Numbered from the stretch's first letter, positions 43,589 to 54,793 are shown. The stretch: 64,000 nt of DNA from Branchipolynoe longqiensis (GCA_030323885.1 CM059187.1:83350027-83414026), one strand, 5' to 3'. Numbers and translations are program-made. The notes: generated by a model not told the origin, from the sequence alone.

Positions 43589-43717
43589 GGTTGAGCGCTC
43601 GAACATTACCCTGACTCATGAACTATTATCCGTAACAAGAATAACATCTGACAATGTAAAAATCATAAACGAATTAAAAATACCCACATTAAACTATTTG
43701 TGTCCTGAGTTATAATT
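43589..43717 (+). repeat. NgaroC split repeat B2 (right end)
   Basis: 129-bp copy of B1 ending TATAATT. The SINE-A half resumes with ATCCTGACACTGAGCC. Confidence 0.95.
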
Positions 43718-43897
43718 ATCCTGACACTGAGCCACCCAGTCCTTGTCCTATCCTATTAATGCCGAGCACCAGGCTAGGAAGCGACAAGTATCAATTTTTA
43801 AGTCATTGGTTTGACTCAAGCAGGGTTCGAACCCACGACCCCACGGTCTACCAACATAGGAGATGAACGCTCTAACTCATTCGGCCATCCCGTCTGG
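43718..43897 (-). repeat. SINE-A, 5' half, continues after NgaroC
   Basis: ATCCTGACACTGAGCCACCC, AAGCGACAAGTATCAATTTT, GGTTCGAACCCACGACC and CATTCGGCCATCCCGTCTGG, the standard head. Joined to 37930-38094 it makes one complete SINE-A. Confidence 0.93.
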
Positions 43898-46800
43898 TCC
43901 AGGAGAAAAGAACTGGCTATGATATCTAGCATTTTTATGTGGAAACAAAAATCAATATTGTTATGTTTTCCCTTAAAATATCTGAATGTTAACTGTAGAA
44001 GAAAAATGCATTCAAGCGCCAGTAAAGTGTACTATTGTGACCAGCGTAATATATTTATCTAAAAGATTATAGATGACTCTCCAAACCACTATCATATTGC
44101 CTATCCAAATTAGGTCAAATGACTGAGTGGCAAAGATGACCACTCAGTGGCAAACGACGACATCGCGGGACAATGTGCTGTAGGTAGCATCACACATACA
44201 GACATTCTACCAACAAGTCTAGGCTGGTGCAATAGGAAATATGATATTCACACCGATGCTGAGAATTATTGCTTTCTCCATGAATACACCCCTGTCAATG
44301 TCACGTCTAATTACATTCCTGATATTGCCGAGCATTTGTATTAATCACATGCATATTGCCTGCGGATATTTGCTGTCTTTATTACATCCAGGAAGTATTT
44401 TTTATTAAATAGTGTGGCTGCGAATGCATGAATTCACAGAAGCGCAGTTTGGTGGTGTGGTGGGTGCAGAGGTAACCAGGGGGCGCCACTTGCTGCAGTA
44501 TTGGGTCACTACTAGGCAGTCTGTAATGGGGAATCAAATGTCCTGATTTGGATATCAGTTATTCATATGTATGCAGATGTTAGATAATGCGACATATATA
44601 TTTTATTATGATACCATGCCATAGATGGATTGATTATCTTGATGGTGATAGGGTCATATTCAGAGCTCGTCGAACAGAAATGCCTTGATTGAAACTTGAA
44701 GGGAAAAAAAAGTTAGGTTGACGTTTTACATACAAGTCAAATATCACAATGTTCACAATTGTTATCTAATTACAGTGGTTGTGTTAATTGGAAACTCTTT
44801 CAACTGATAATCCAATTTGTTTAACCACAAACTTTGATAAATTTAATTGGACTAGCCAGTAAACTGTCAGTGTGCAACATGTTTTGCTCATAACTTACTG
44901 TCCAAAAACTTATTAAAACAATCACGTTTTGGCCTTTTTACATGAAAACTGATTGGGATTTGAACTAACCAGAGGATTGCTCTGTTAAATTAATATTTTG
45001 TACAAACCCATTCAATCGGTTTAAAAAACTGACATTAAAAGATAAATCCAGGGAAAGGTACACCATTACGAGCAGAAGACTAGGATCTTATTTTCAATAT
45101 TAAAGAAACGGTGCATGGTTAGTGAGAAAAGACTTACCCTATGAACTTCAAGTGCAAATCAAACAGATTAAGCACATGATGCAAATGCCGCACACAAGAA
45201 CAATTGAGCACTTTGTCTTCAGTGCATAACATGTGGGACCTGAGTCAAAATACCACTATTTTCCCCTGGATGTATGACAAAGCAGCACAAAGTGATGATG
45301 TAACAGTTTCTGTAGAGTTAACCTGTGACATCTAGCACATATCCAGACTTGAACAGTGACTGACATCTTATGCAGTGTACTGTCTTCCGTGCATCACACC
45401 GTCATGATGTCACCTGAAAGGTTGTTATGATGTAAAACAACAAAAAGAACAACCCCAGTGCATCCCCCATGGGACAGGACACTCAGTTGATGGGAAAAAA
45501 GTACAATCATTTTATTTAGTTTGAGGTTAACAGATAGAAAAATCTCCACCAGTGCAAAACATTTTCTGAGCAAAGCACAACACATCTCGTCTGAATTTGG
45601 CTGTGTAGTCTTGTATGCGTCGTCTGCTGTTAGAGCCGAAATGTGCCACACATAGTGCTGAGCGAAAGAGCTATTTCTCACCCTTTGTGTTAAAAAAAAT
45701 ACAAAGGTCAAAAGTTCAAACAAACCCCAGGAACAATTAAAAGATAGGTTCGCCCGATGTCCTGACACATTGTCTCATAAATTTGGGGTGAAGTAAAACA
45801 GTAAGACCCGGGTAAAACCCACCCATTGTTAGGATGTTGCAAAATGGACATAAGTTTCACCACTCACTCCGATCTATATTGCCTATTACAAGGGGATATG
45901 CAGGGTTATTTAGAGCATTGCTCTGTAAAATTTCAGCTACTTTATGACTAAATCCTTTATGGAAAACTTATAGAAAATCTGGACAAATCGGTTGATTACG
46001 TTTTGAAATTTCTCTAGGAAATATGTAAGAGAACAAATTTTGATTATTCAGCACTTATTAAGTACATACCGCCAGATACTGACACGATCCCGTCCAATGG
46101 CATCCGCATGTGGGCACATTCCCACAGATCTTCCAGCAGCTGTGTGCGATCTGTTGAAGAGAACACAGAACAAAAGGTCAGTGTCTGTTACATTTGGCAT
46201 TGGTGCAAGCTACTGTATGTAGACAAACCTTTTGATAATGGTTAGTATTGTAGTATTCATACTATTACTTGTATGTTGTTCACTTTCATTTTGATATGTA
46301 CCTACTGTGGGCCAATTTATGTAACTACAGTCTACTCTCTCTATAACGGCCACCCATCGGACTTGAGCAAGATGCTGTTATAGAGAGACATCTGCTATAT
46401 GCAGAGACTGACTGACATAGGACACAGCCACAGCCACAGCCACAGGAACATGCACAGGCACATACACTGGCACAGGCACAGTCACAGGCACAGGCACATA
46501 CACAGACACGGACATATGTTAGAATAACGATATGGCATATCGTTATTCACAGCGAATAGGTGAAAAAACGGCTCGTTGTCCGCATAAGACAGTTGTCCGT
46601 TAGACACAGACTCAATGCTATTACATTATAGGGGTGCCGTGATGGGACCAGCACTTTTTGTCATTATTGACAGAGGCCTTTATTGACAGAGTAGGCTGTA
46701 CCATAATGCGGAGTCTGAAATACAGTATGGAATTGAAAAAAAAAAATGAATTTGAGTACATATTTCTTGTTTCTGGTCATTCCATTATAAATTACCCGAA

Positions 46801-48104
46801 TTTATTCCATAATTTGTCTATCTAGTAAATAAAAGAGATTAAGTAAAATTACTTAAGGTTTTTAATGCAGTCCATACACAATAAATCACTAATTTTCTAC
46901 TGCTCCTCCCCCCAATACCTCATACACAATAGCAACAATGACAATAGCAATATATACCTGAATCGTTGCATTGTCGGAGCTGCAATTCACGGCTGCTCAC
47001 TTTCACCTTTGACAGTTTACGGCCATCCGAGTACTCCACACAGACTCTGTAACAATGGGGCAAAAAAGCTACATTCCATATTAGGGTTGTCTCATGGTAA
47101 ATCGGTCTAAAGCATGACATGAGGGTCAAAAATGAGTATTGTGTATTTTCCTAATTTGTTCACTGAGTAGCCAACTCTTGTCCATATATATATAGTGGTA
47201 ATGTGAAGGAAAAGATAGTTGAGGTTACCATTTTGTCAGAAAAATAAGAACTAATTAAGTAGCCAGCCCAAGTATGGAGTTATTAATCAACAAGTGTGGA
47301 TTTATTAAAGAAAATGTATTGAATCAAACAATTTTATTTCATGGTGTGATCCCTAAGTATTGAAATGCACTGTAAATAAATCTTCATATCTTCTTCCCAA
47401 TTTTGAGTTGTGGATGTAACAGAATTGAAGGGGACACCAACAATAATATGTGACTTCAATTTCAATTTCTTTTCATACAACTTAGTAGGAACATTATATT
47501 ACTTGTCATGGTACTCCAAAATATGCTTGCATATGCAACAGTACCAAGGGTTTCCTTGTTGAACCTCTGATATTCACATAATAGCATATTCCTTGACTAA
47601 ACCACCAGGAAACAAGCAGGGGACACAACACTTACGTCCAGAACCAGTTTAATTACCATGGAATATTAGATAATAAAAAAATATATATGCATGCAAAATG
47701 AATATTTATTTCATTAGTTGAATAGAGATGCTGCTCGTCGTGTCATTTTCTTTAATTTGGCTACTCGCATTATTTTCAAGTTACTCTCATAGTCATAAAT
47801 AACAGAATTTTATCTTTGCAGTGAATAGTACAGGTACTTTCAACTTTGACTTTGTCTGTCACGTGTGAGCGGATTTGAAGACAAATCTCGATTAACATTA
47901 ACTACTAATGAATAACACCGAAATACTTGTACAAAATGTAGTGCCCACAAAATTAGCCTAATTTACTTATCATTTTGGATCCTTCCCATACATTAAAGTT
48001 ACCACTCAGTCAGTGGAAAAACAATAATTCTGAATCAATAACTCCAAAATATCTGCATTTTGAAAAAGGCGCCATCTTTTCAACCATTGTGACGGCACCG
48101 CTCA
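43898..48104. other. 4.2 kb without gene; few repeats
   Basis: AT-rich, mostly unique-looking. A CACAGG/CACAGC array is at 46425-46515. CAGTCTACTCTCTCTATAAC at 46329 with GTTATAGAGAGAC at 46375 forms a local inverted repeat resembling a pogo/Tigger-type end. No second terminus was found. No convincing exon, splice pattern or RNA gene. Confidence 0.55.
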
Positions 48105-49078
48105 ACATGGGTTACTGGGGTCGGGACTTTTTACACACGCCACTTGTATTTGTCGACTCCACTCGCGGTGTTCGATTTGAAATTCTAGCAACTCGTGTGA
48201 TCCAGGTCGCGCGAGTCGTATTCATCGAATACGGCCTGGGAGAATGTATATATATATGCGCTCTCTGGCAAGCCCAAGCCAAGACTTTTTTCACACGGCC
48301 CGTGTATTTGTCGACTCCACTTGCGGTGTTTGATTTTAAATTCTGTCAACTCGGGTCGTCCGAGTCGCTCGGGTCGTATTAGTCGATTACGCCCCCATTC
48401 GAAACAGCTGTATAGCAAGAATCCTAGCGCGTTTGTCCATCAGTCGGCACGTGGCTGTAACTACGAAAAGAGTTTCCAGTAGAGGTTCTATACTGAGAAA
48501 TAGAGGTGGGAGGGGCCCTAACACCCCAATTTCCATCTGTAACCTATAGCACCCATCTGGGACGCTAGCTCACAGCCTGCACCCTTCATGGGGAACCAGC
48601 AGAAACATGGTCCGCATTTGGAAACAAATCTTCACTTATTTCGTCGAGTGATGTGAGAATGGTGCCGTTGTGTTTCTGGTGTCCTGACTCCAGTAGCCAG
48701 GCGAGCCAAGACATGGGTTACTGGGGTCGGGATTTTTTTCACACGGCACGTGTATTTGTCGACTCCACTTGCGGTGTTCGATTTAAAATTCTATCAACTC
48801 GGGTCGTCCGAGTCGCTCGGGTCGTATTAATCGATTACGCCCCCATTCGAAACAGCTGTATGGCAAGAATCCTAGCGCGTTTGTCCATCAGTCGGCACAT
48901 GGCTGTAACTACGAAAAGAGTTTCCAGTAGAGGTTCTATACTGAGAGATAGGGGTTGGAGGGGCCCTAACACCCCAATTTCCATCTGTAACCTATAGCTC
49001 CCATCTGGGACGCTAGCTCGCAGCCTGCATCTTTCATGGGGAAACAGCAGAAACATGGTCCGCACTTGGAAACAAATC
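48105..49078. repeat. Tandem duplication with 448-bp period
   Basis: 48283-48630 and 48731-49078 are nearly identical over ~350 bp (CACACGG, GTATTTGTCGACTCCACTTG, AACTCGGGTCGTCCGAGTCG, TGTCCATCAGTCGGCAC, GGAGGGGCCCTAACACCCC). A diverged partial third copy lies at 48105-48216 (ATGGGTTACTGGGGTCGGGA). Minus-strand frames span it but differ between copies. Confidence 0.92.
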
Positions 49079-49080
49079 AA

Positions 49081-49303
49081 TGGTTGGTTGCTTGTTGGAG
49101 GTTTACATCCTGGCAACATCTAAGGTCATACCAGGATGGGCACCGACTTGTGACAGTGCGCACTCATGGACACTTTATAGTGATGCCCCACTGGAAGACT
49201 AGGCTGCCAGCACCATGACCTGATATCCCACTCAGTCACATTATCCTGACACTCAACCAACCAGTCCTAGCTATATCCTAATAATGCCGAGCGCCTGGCT
49301 AGG
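49081..49303 (-). repeat. SINE-A copy, head lost
   Basis: TGGTTGGTTGCTTGTTGGAG, TTGTGACAGTGCGCACTCATG, CAGTCACATTATCCTGACAC, CGCCTGGCTAGGAAG and then a break. It directly abuts the preceding duplication. The Ngaro site is empty and intact. Confidence 0.9.
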
Positions 49304-49764
49304 AAGGCAATTCAATGGCGATAGGGTACATTCGCAGATAGCCGAACCAATCCAGACAAACAATAATGCCTTAATTGAAGCCGTAGATAAGCTGGGCAGA
49401 AATTGAAATTCCAATTAACTCACCATCACAGCTGCGGGCAATAGGCGCCCGTCGCTGTCTGTACAGCAGCTAGTAATTAATTGATTAAGGCTGGCCCATC
49501 ACTGTGTTTTTAGGTGTATGGATGTATTACTCCCTGTGCTGCTGTGTTGGATCCGATCTTAGCCCGCTGAACCTGCTAATTGCTAAAGAATCACCGAGGG
49601 ACTTTCGACCAGAACACATTAATCATCGTTAGAAAAAGGGGCACCTGTCTCCAGCAGAAATAGCTAAGGAAGTTGAGAAAGGGAGAAAGTTGAGATGGCA
49701 GTGTTCAATCGTCGTTTCACAGTCGAGAGAGAATCTGTTCGCTACTGTTAAACAGGCAACATAC
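49304..49764. other. Unique-looking stretch rich in TAATTA-type motifs
   Basis: Balanced composition, no repeats found elsewhere in the window, and several homeodomain-like cores: CCTTAATTGAAG, CCAATTAACTC, AGTAATTAATTGATTAAGG and CTAATTGC. No open frame of interest. Confidence 0.4.
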
Positions 49765-50104
49765 TGGATGGCCTAATGAGTTGAGCATCCGTCTCTCGTT
49801 TGGGTAGATTCTGGGATTCGATCCCATATGTTCGAACCCTGATCGAGTCAAACCAATGACCTAGAAATTGGTTCTTGTCGCTTCCTAGCCATGCACTTGG
49901 CATTATCAGGATAGGGCAAGGACTGGTTGGCTCAATATGAGGATAATGTGACTGAGTGGGATATCAGGTCATGGTGTTTGTGGCCTGATCTGCCAGCTGA
50001 GCAGCACTATAAAGTCACTATGAGTGTGCACTGTCACAATTTGGTAGGTACCCATCCTGATATAACCTTCGATGCTGCTAGGACGTAAAGCTCCAACAAC
50101 CAAC
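49765..50104 (+). repeat. SINE-A copy, near full length
   Basis: Head ACTGGATGGCCTAATGAG, B box ATGTTCGAACCC, body TTCTTGTCGCTTCCTAGCC, AGGATAATGTGACTGAGTGG and tail GCTCCAACAACCAAC. Confidence 0.9.
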
Positions 50105-50139
50105 ACACTATTCAGCCGACTGCCTATAAAACTGAGTTA

Positions 50140-50797
50140 CTCTCTAGGATAGCACAGACAACAGCAGCATTGATGAGGCTGAAACCAGTTGGGATTGACA
50201 AGAGTAACTCTCTCAGGTCCAATATAGGACTGATGTCCACCGTTGTCACATTCATCTTCTTGCATGCTTGTGAATCATGGACCCTGATATCAGAGCTCCA
50301 AATAATAATCTTCTTCTTGGTTGTCCATCGGTGTGTGGGTTTGGTGTGAATGTATGTGTGTGGTGTTGTGTGTGTAGCTGCTGCAGTCACATAATAATAG
50401 AAAATATGCAAATGAGGTGCTACAATAGGTGCTACATATTCCATTCAAACACCTTATTTCTGATCAGGAGATCCAGGTTAAGATCCAGCAGCCAATTGGA
50501 CCACACAAAGATCTCCTGATTATAGTATACGGACACAGACCGCAGTGGTGAGGCGATATTTTCTGAATGCCGGCGAAAATCATCTAGCAAGGCAGTGCAA
50601 GGGAGAAGAAGACAAGGCAGACAAATGGAGAGGTGGGAAAAGAAAATCAGGAAATGGACAGGCATGCAGTCTGGCGAGTCCCAGAGCGCAGTGAAGGACA
50701 GGGACAATACAGAAAACTAGTTGCAAAGTCAACTGTAGTGCCCAAATGATCCTTGCATTTAAGGGATGGTGGTGATGATGATGATGATGATGATTAT
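50140..50797 (+). pseudogene. RTE-type LINE, decayed 3' end with (GAT)n tail
   Basis: The translation pieces together in several frames as the end of an animal RTE-like pol: RIAQTTAALMRLKPVGIDKS, then TFIFLHACESWTLISEL, then MRCYNRCYIFHS, then QGRRRQGRQMERWEKKIRK with WTGMQSGESQSAVKDRD. These correspond to the usual LYACESWTL, EMRCYRR and WTG..ESQRAVEDR stretches of that clade. A TG-rich insertion of about 110 bp separates the second and third blocks, and frameshifts are present. The element ends in ATGATGATGATGATGATG (50772-50797), the typical tail. Non-functional. Confidence 0.85.
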
Positions 50798-51126
50798 GAA
50801 TTGAGAGTGGTGTCATTCCCACCCCAATCCTTCTGTATACATGCTACCACACTTGGTATACTTCTTGCCATGCAGTTGTTTCTAATTTAGATTGCAGCGT
50901 GATTGCCCTAACAATTATTGGTTTCATTAGATAAAATACCACTTCCTGAATCAGAGTATCTTAGAAATCGGTTACACTAGATAGAATGTCACATTGTATA
51001 TTTAGATTCAACACCTGCCCTACATCCAGCCGTTTAAGTGACGGGGCGGAATCCGTCAGAAAAAAGAAAAATAAAGCTTGTTTTATTCAACGATGCCTCT
51101 AGAGCATATTAATGTGTGTGTCATCG
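50798..51126. other. No gene seen
   Basis: Unique-looking AT-rich sequence between LINE tail and SINE-D. Confidence 0.5.
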
Positions 51127-51412
51127 GCTGCAGGGATAAATAGTTTTGCGCCTGTCTGGACATGTTCTTGCTAGTGTGAGACCTCTATTCGCTCCCCGCT
51201 GGTAACTTGCAAAAGCCAGCAGCACTTTATCACTTTTGCGGGCAGCTTTCATGAAATCTACAACTGCACAAAACACCATACCGGTTCGGTTGTCACCCAG
51301 GTTACCAAGGACCGCACTGCTCATCACTCTCACAGCAGAGAGCTACATTGAGAGCGACAGTTAAGTAATGAAAGCATTCTTTGTCACATCACGACCGACA
51401 GCATGAATGATG
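51127..51412 (+). repeat. SINE-D copy with 90-bp insertion
   Basis: Matches the family from GGCTGCAGGGATAAATAG through TTGCAAAAGCCAGCAGCAC to the shared tail CAGTTAAGTAATGAAAGC and ACCGACAGCATGAATGATG. An extra stretch (CCATACCGGTTCGGTTGTC to CATTGAGAG, about 51280-51355) is absent from other copies and breaks the antisense frame. Confidence 0.82.
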
Positions 51413-51639
51413 ACGATGTCATTGGCTATTGGACGGCAAACATATTCTCATTCTGATATATTTCTTTGGAGGAAACTCACTGGCACCACATTCGCAACTC
51501 TTTTCGATAAGCAGCAAGGGGTCTGGTATATGCACTTTCCCACAGACAGGACAGCCCATACCACAACCTTTGATGAACCAGTTGTGGACTACGAGTTGGA
51601 AAGGAAAATAACCCAAACTGCAAATGGGTCCAGAGGGCA

Positions 51640-51895
51640 GGATTGATAGGATGACCCACTGCTTCACAGGTGGACACTCTACCGCCTGAGGGACGTCCCC
51701 TCCTGGAGTTCAATCCCAAGTCAAATCAGCTGGTATCTTCAGCATCAGGATAATGTATCTCAGTGGGATATTGGGTCATGGTTCCCAGTCTTTCAGTGGG
51801 GAAGCACTGTACGTCACCACGGATGCATATTGTCAGGAGTTTGTATCTGTCCCGATGCTACTAGGAGCTAAAACCCCAACAAGCAAGAAGCCGCC
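51640..51895 (+). repeat. SINE-A-like copy, diverged head
   Basis: Weak tRNA-like head (GGATGACCCACTGCTTCACA, GGAGTTCAATCCC) followed by the SINE-A 3' half (AGCATCAGGATAATG, CAGTGGGATATTGGGTCATGG, CCCCAACAAGCAAGAAG). Confidence 0.75.
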
Positions 51896-52537
51896 GTGTA
51901 AGTTGAAGCTGCGACGTAAAATGCTGGGTCGCAGCTTCAGTAGTCCAGAGGAACTAACGTAATTCGGAATATACATGTTGGGTGTTGTATATAAGTAGTA
52001 ACTTATAATGCCGTTGGATTGCATCAAATATGTAAAGTTATTTGTTTAAAGCTTAATGTATATTATGTCATATCATATGCCATAGAAAGGTGTAAAAAGC
52101 TTAAAACTACCAGTGCATACAAAAAAAAACCAGAGAAGAATAAATAGATTACCCCACAAAAAACATGTCTGAGACAGTCCGATCTATCGTTGAGGACTTA
52201 ATACAACGCGACATTTGTGGGCTGCAACCCAGTAACTGTTCATTACCGGGCTGTATGGAGCGTCCAACAATCGGATATGTACTCAAATTAACCTTCTAAT
52301 GGAGGCGTAAGGGTTCGCTCCCAACGGAAACTACCGGTCGGAAGCTATGGGAATAATGATACTGGGAATGATTGTTACAGGTAATTTAATGACAAGTAAG
52401 CCTCTGGGAACGAGGCTATGTGCTTATTGATATTGTAGACATGCCTGATACTATATATGTTGTCCACAATTTTTTAGACTTGATTTATTCATTTACAACG
52501 CAAGTTATATTTTATATATTTGTTGGCGGCGGAAGAT
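51896..52537. other. No gene seen
   Basis: An inverted repeat lies at the left: AAGCTGCGACGTAAAATGC and GGTCGCAGCTTCAG (51906-51940). The rest is AT-rich. Confidence 0.5.
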
Positions 52538-52762
52538 TAGTTGATTAAGCAAGGGAAATTTCAATCGCAGACAATTGGTCTTCCTCATTCCACTGCTCCT
52601 TTGCCCTACCATAGTAAATCCGGGTGGCAAGTTAGGTTACGATAAGAATTGATTCTTATGTCCTTGGTTTCAGTTGGCCAGCATTCGAGCCTGGGTTTTT
52701 GACTCCCATGCCCCACCAAAATAGAAGCAGATGCTCAACCTATTCAGCCACCCCTTCTGTTC
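52538..52762 (-). repeat. SINE-A' copy (alternative tail), old
   Basis: TTAGTTGATTAAGCAAGGG and GGTCTTCCTCATTCCACTGC define the alternative tail. The body and head (CATTCGAGCCTGGG, CAACCTATTCAGCCACCCC) are strongly diverged. Confidence 0.78.
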
Positions 52763-53274
52763 ATATTGATAAAGTTGTTGCCATCCTTAATTTTGTTAAA
52801 GGATGCAACAAAATATGCACTATTTTCTCTTATAAGGCATGAGAATGGCAGAAAGGTTTATCTTAAATTGTTAAATGGACATATATTTATAAATCATTTT
52901 GATGAATAAATGTATGTGACTAAGACCTATTGTAATGTTCACATTGTGTTTGATTCAGTGGGAACAACCTGTTTTCTTCACCACCCACTGGACTTTGGTC
53001 GCCACCTTAGGTGGATGGATGAGTTCGCCACCTGAGGTGGATGGATAAGTTCATGTTTCACTCACCCAATTGGCCCGTGGCCTTTCACACCTTTGTTGCT
53101 GACGCCCCTCTCTCTTGATTTCTCAGAATGCCAGCGAGGTACTGCTGTTTCACCTGACTAACCCTTTGGTACATGCAGTTCTGCTCCATGTCTATGTTAT
53201 TTTTCTAAATCGCTATTATGATTAATACGCAAGTGATTAATATGCAAGTGGTTGAATGAAGATTTATACGGCAT
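52763..53274. other. No gene seen
   Basis: A short direct repeat near 53003-53052 (GCCACCTTAGGTGGATGGAT and GCCACCTGAGGTGGATGGAT, each with an internal CCACCT/AGGTGG dyad). Nothing else recognised. Confidence 0.5.
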
Positions 53275-53556
53275 ATCATGGATAAGTCTGACTAGACTTG
53301 TTTTCACCATTAGACAGTTTGTCGATAGAAAGCCCAAGCCTACACTTTTACCGACCCAAGGGATTTTTAACCTCCCACACCACATAGACATGGTATGAGA
53401 GCAACTGGCCTTTGATGACGATGTAAGTTATACACAGCGGTGGAAATCCGAAGTGGCAGAAGTGGGGGCACGGGGAATCGAACCACCGACCTTCAGATTA
53501 GAAGTCTGACCTAGACAAATGTCAGACACTCTAACCACTCTACCACAGAGAACAGT
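53275..53556 (-). repeat. SINE-C with tRNA-Arg-like head
   Basis: The minus strand begins GTTCTCTGTGGTAGAGTGG with TTAGAGTGTC (A box) and has GTGGTTCGATTCCCCGTG (B box). Between them CAGACTTCTAATCTG can form an anticodon arm with TCT in the loop, which would read Arg. An extra ~20 bp (TGACATTTGTCTAGG) sits between D arm and anticodon arm, so it is not a normal tRNA gene. The body is shared with 33505-33690, so it is a SINE head. Confidence 0.83.
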
Positions 53557-53989
53557 GGTTAATAGGCAAGTGATTAATAAGCAAGCATGAATGATTCTAC
53601 CAGGGTGTAAGAAAAGCCGGACCCTGATATATTGGCTATATAAATAATTATGTGAATATAAATAATAAAGATTCTTGAATAGTTATTATTGCTCTACTTA
53701 TGTAAACATTTATCTCTACCAGCATCTATTTCACTGTCCTTGGTCCGTTCCGACGGCCTGAACCACTGCCGCCACCTGACAGATTTCTGCTAATTAACCA
53801 CTGCAGACGCCCTCAGCCTGGTTTTAAATATATTTGTTTGTTTGTTTAACGACCCCTCAACACAAAAATAGTGGCTATTGGGCAGTCATAGTTTATTAAT
53901 ATATATATATACATATCCATATATAAATATGGTATGTGGGTTCTTCAATATCACAACAATTAGGTAATAACATGTGCAGCCTAAGATGT
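53557..53989. other. No gene seen; TA microsatellite
   Basis: TTTGTTTGTTTGTTTAACG near 53832 and a short ATATATATATACATAT run near 53900. No coding sequence. Confidence 0.5.
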
Positions 53990-54200
53990 TGGTTGGTTGC
54001 TGGAATTGTAAGCACTGGTTTGCTCAGGGTCACGGAAATGTGACTGGGTGGGGTATCGGGTGATGGTACTGGCGGCTTGCTATCCCCCTAGGTGGGGAAG
54101 CACTATAAAGTTGCCATGAGTGCGCCTTGTCATAAGTCAGTGCCAAAGCTAATATAACCACACACGTCATTTCGACTCAAAACCCCCACAACAAAGCTTA
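53990..54200 (+). repeat. SINE-A copy, 3' half only
   Basis: GCACTGGTTTGCTCAGGGTC, GGAAATGTGACTGGGTGGGG, GAAGCACTATAAAGTTGCC and a CCCCCACAACAAAG tail. Confidence 0.83.
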
Positions 54201-54606
54201 CATTCATACATTTCCCACTTTTATGCTTATCTCCCTTTTTATTCTTTCTAACCGAAAAATAATAAAACATAACCACCATCCTGCAACACCCTTCCAACTT
54301 ATTAATGTCTATGCTAAGTCCAAATCTATAGTTGACCAAGACAATACAAATATGTCCTAGAAATGTTACCTACATTATGTCAAATACAATACTACCCATA
54401 GCAGGGAGTCATAGTGAGAGTACTCATGCCTCCAAAAATGACAGAGACAATTTCATCCTGGTCTGCCCAGCAAATCGATGATGTACTCTAAAGTCAAATG
54501 GCTATCCTCCGGAGCACATGTACAACATATCATCCCAATAGTGTCTGGAAAGCCTGATAGTTCCCTAATATTGATTATATGTATCATACCATCGATCTAT
54601 ATATAT
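54201..54606. other. No gene seen
   Basis: AT-rich. Ends in TATATATAT directly before the mini-element. Confidence 0.5.
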
Positions 54607-54786
54607 GTGATGTATAACGCATTATGTGAGTATAAAGGCGCGGAAGGGAATTAAGTCCTTATTATTATTGTGTGTATTATTATTACACTATATACTGTAC
54701 TGCCTCCTTCATGTTCATGACTGGTGGCGCCACCTCCGGCGCTCCTCGGTACCTGCATACCCTAAAAACATCACTCGCGTCGGAGG

Positions 54787-54793
<7 letters not shown>
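54607..54793 (+). mobile_element. PatB-related mini-element in a TA microsatellite
   Basis: Starts GTGATGTATAACGCATTATG and AGTATAAAGGCGCG, matching PatB repeat A1/A2. Its right end, CACTCGCGTCGGAGGATTTTAT, recalls PatB A (CACTCGCGCACTGG) and the ..TTTAT end of B. Both flanks are TATATA, as for PatB. About 187 bp with no coding capacity, so it would need recombinase from elsewhere. Confidence 0.7.

Larger units (their letters stand above)
38095..43717 (+). mobile_element. NgaroC: apparently full-length Ngaro-like YR retrotransposon
   Basis: 5.6-kb element with split direct repeats A1 38095-38319, B1 43206-43334, A2 43335-43558, B2 43589-43717. A1 and A2 differ by a single base (one G in TATACTGTATACT), and B1 and B2 are each 129 bp and look identical. 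Three open frames follow in order: gag, RT-RNase H, tyrosine recombinase. No methyltransferase domain lies between RNase H and recombinase, which separates it from DIRS and PAT and fits Ngaro. Lack of an integrase and of ordinary LTRs also fits. Inserted in SINE-A at ATT^ATCC without target duplication. A recent, potentially active copy. Confidence 0.93.

Noticed and set aside
46329..46390. Pogo/Tigger-like terminal inverted repeat
   Set aside because: Only a local inverted repeat was found, with no opposite terminus or clear TA duplication.
53470..53556. Possible tRNA-Arg gene (TCT anticodon) on the minus strand
   Set aside because: Extra bases between D arm and anticodon arm, a poor acceptor stem, and continuation into a repeat body shared with 33.5 kb show it is a SINE head.
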